NCBI GenBank assembly: GCA_025435555.1
Contig: JAIWWG010000108.1
Location: 1-64,000 of the forward strand
Direction of reading: 5' to 3'
DNA length: 64,000 nt
Source of the DNA: Chytriomyces cf. hyalinus JEL632
Taxonomy: Eukaryota; Chytridiomycota; Chytridiomycetes; Chytridiales; Chytriomycetaceae
The notes under the pieces were generated by a model. The model saw only the letters and a list, made by a program, of their open reading frames with translations. It did not search any database and was not told where the DNA came from. Of this stretch, positions 63,443 through 64,000 are shown in pieces (positions within the stretch are counted from its first letter, which is position 1; the number at the start of each line of letters is the position of its first letter). A program made the position numbers and the translations under genes.

Positions 63443-64000
63443 ATGAAAGCCACGAAATTCAACATCACGATTGCTTCCATTGCAAACTATTGCACAATTC
63501 CAAACATGGAGTTCAACGGATCCCTTGGCATCGAAGGAACCTACCCGCAATCCTACGACTCCACTCTACTCGATCTGTACGGCAACTCCGGCTGGGCGTA
63601 TCTCGGAGACGCAGGAATCCGTGCAGCCATTGACCGCGTCAACAACGATCCGAATATACTTCCAAATGTCCATGTGAATTTGAAGCGATTTACAGACTGT
63701 GGCGCGTACTATCCTGAAGCAGATTTGGAGTATTGGGGAAACTCGGCGGGATACGTGTCGGCAGTGACGGGGATGGAGATTGTTTATAATCATACGGATG
63801 TGATTGGAGTTGTTGGGAACGAGTTTTCTTCAACGGCGCCGGGTGTGGCACAGATTCTTGGCAACAACAAGGTCAGTTTTCCATCCAACAAGGAAACCTG
63901 GTTTTGCCAGCTGCGATCATTGCGCAAAGTGAAAAATAGTTGTCACTGTTCACTAATTGTGGGGGGTGTGTTGTAGATTCCTTACTGCTCCGCAAGCATG
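63443..64000 (+). CDS. Start of a second class C receptor (partial, runs off the window)
   Basis: Exon 1 at 63443-63871 (143 codons) and the first 24 bases of exon 2 from 63977. It carries the ligand-binding domain start NSGWAYLGDAGIRAAIDRVNNDP and VIGVVGNEFSS, paralogous to the receptor at 36445-39560. The first intron falls at the same place, between AQIL-type and IPYC residues. The visible N terminus (MKATKFNITIASIANYC) has no signal peptide, unlike the other copy. Either an upstream exon is unplaced, or this copy is not secreted through the usual route. Confidence 0.82.

Overview
The window reads as nuclear DNA of a zoosporic (flagellated) fungus, most likely a chytrid. Almost every gene is cut by short GT-AG introns of about 48-150 bases. 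Fungal markers sit beside genes typical of flagellated lineages: a Pkc1-type kinase with HR1, C2 and C1 domains, a division-1 chitin synthase, an Msc7-type aldehyde dehydrogenase and a Tpc1-type mitochondrial carrier, alongside a MOK-type ciliary kinase and class C (glutamate/GABA-B-like) seven-helix receptors. Exon borders were worked out by hand from splice signals, open frame and family motifs. For every fully joined gene the spliced length is a multiple of three.

Layout. 1-3.4 kb: the end of an ankyrin-repeat gene, a poorly coding stretch with a possible gene relic, and an F-box/leucine-rich-repeat gene with a broken frame. 3.8-10.8 kb: isoaspartyl peptidase/L-asparaginase (-), an unrecognised 712-residue protein (-), and the MOK kinase (+) from a shared upstream region. 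12.6-25 kb: a 2,822-residue DUF3638/DUF3645 protein and a PP2C phosphatase, both +. 25.3-26 kb: a 300-bp LTR-like repeat, a microsatellite and tRNA-Asn. 26.8-35.8 kb: Pkc1 (-), Tpc1 carrier (+), a two-finger C2H2 protein (+), an alpha/beta hydrolase (+) and a TMEM97/sigma-2-type EXPERA protein (-).

36.4-46.4 kb: a class C receptor (-) diverging from a degenerate acyl-CoA-synthetase-like gene (+), then two tandem secreted expansin-like proteins with Thr/Ser linkers and a four-Cys module. 46.7-47.1 kb: tRNA-Ala (-) and a second, inverted, roughly 98.6% identical copy of the 300-bp repeat. Both copies lie upstream of a tRNA gene in the same relative orientation. 47.7-56.4 kb: a 13-exon gene for a giant VLIG/GBP-like GTPase with Cys/His repeats and a C-terminal von Willebrand A domain. 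56.8-63.3 kb: chitin synthase (-), RNase III (+) and Msc7-like ALDH (+). 63.4-64 kb: the start of a second class C receptor with the same first intron position as the one at 39 kb.

The genes are unlinked housekeeping, signalling and cell-wall functions and do not form an operon-like system. The strongest leads are the giant GTPase-Cys/His-VWA protein, the acyl-CoA-synthetase-like protein that has lost its ATP-binding loop and C-terminal domain, and the tRNA-associated repeat.
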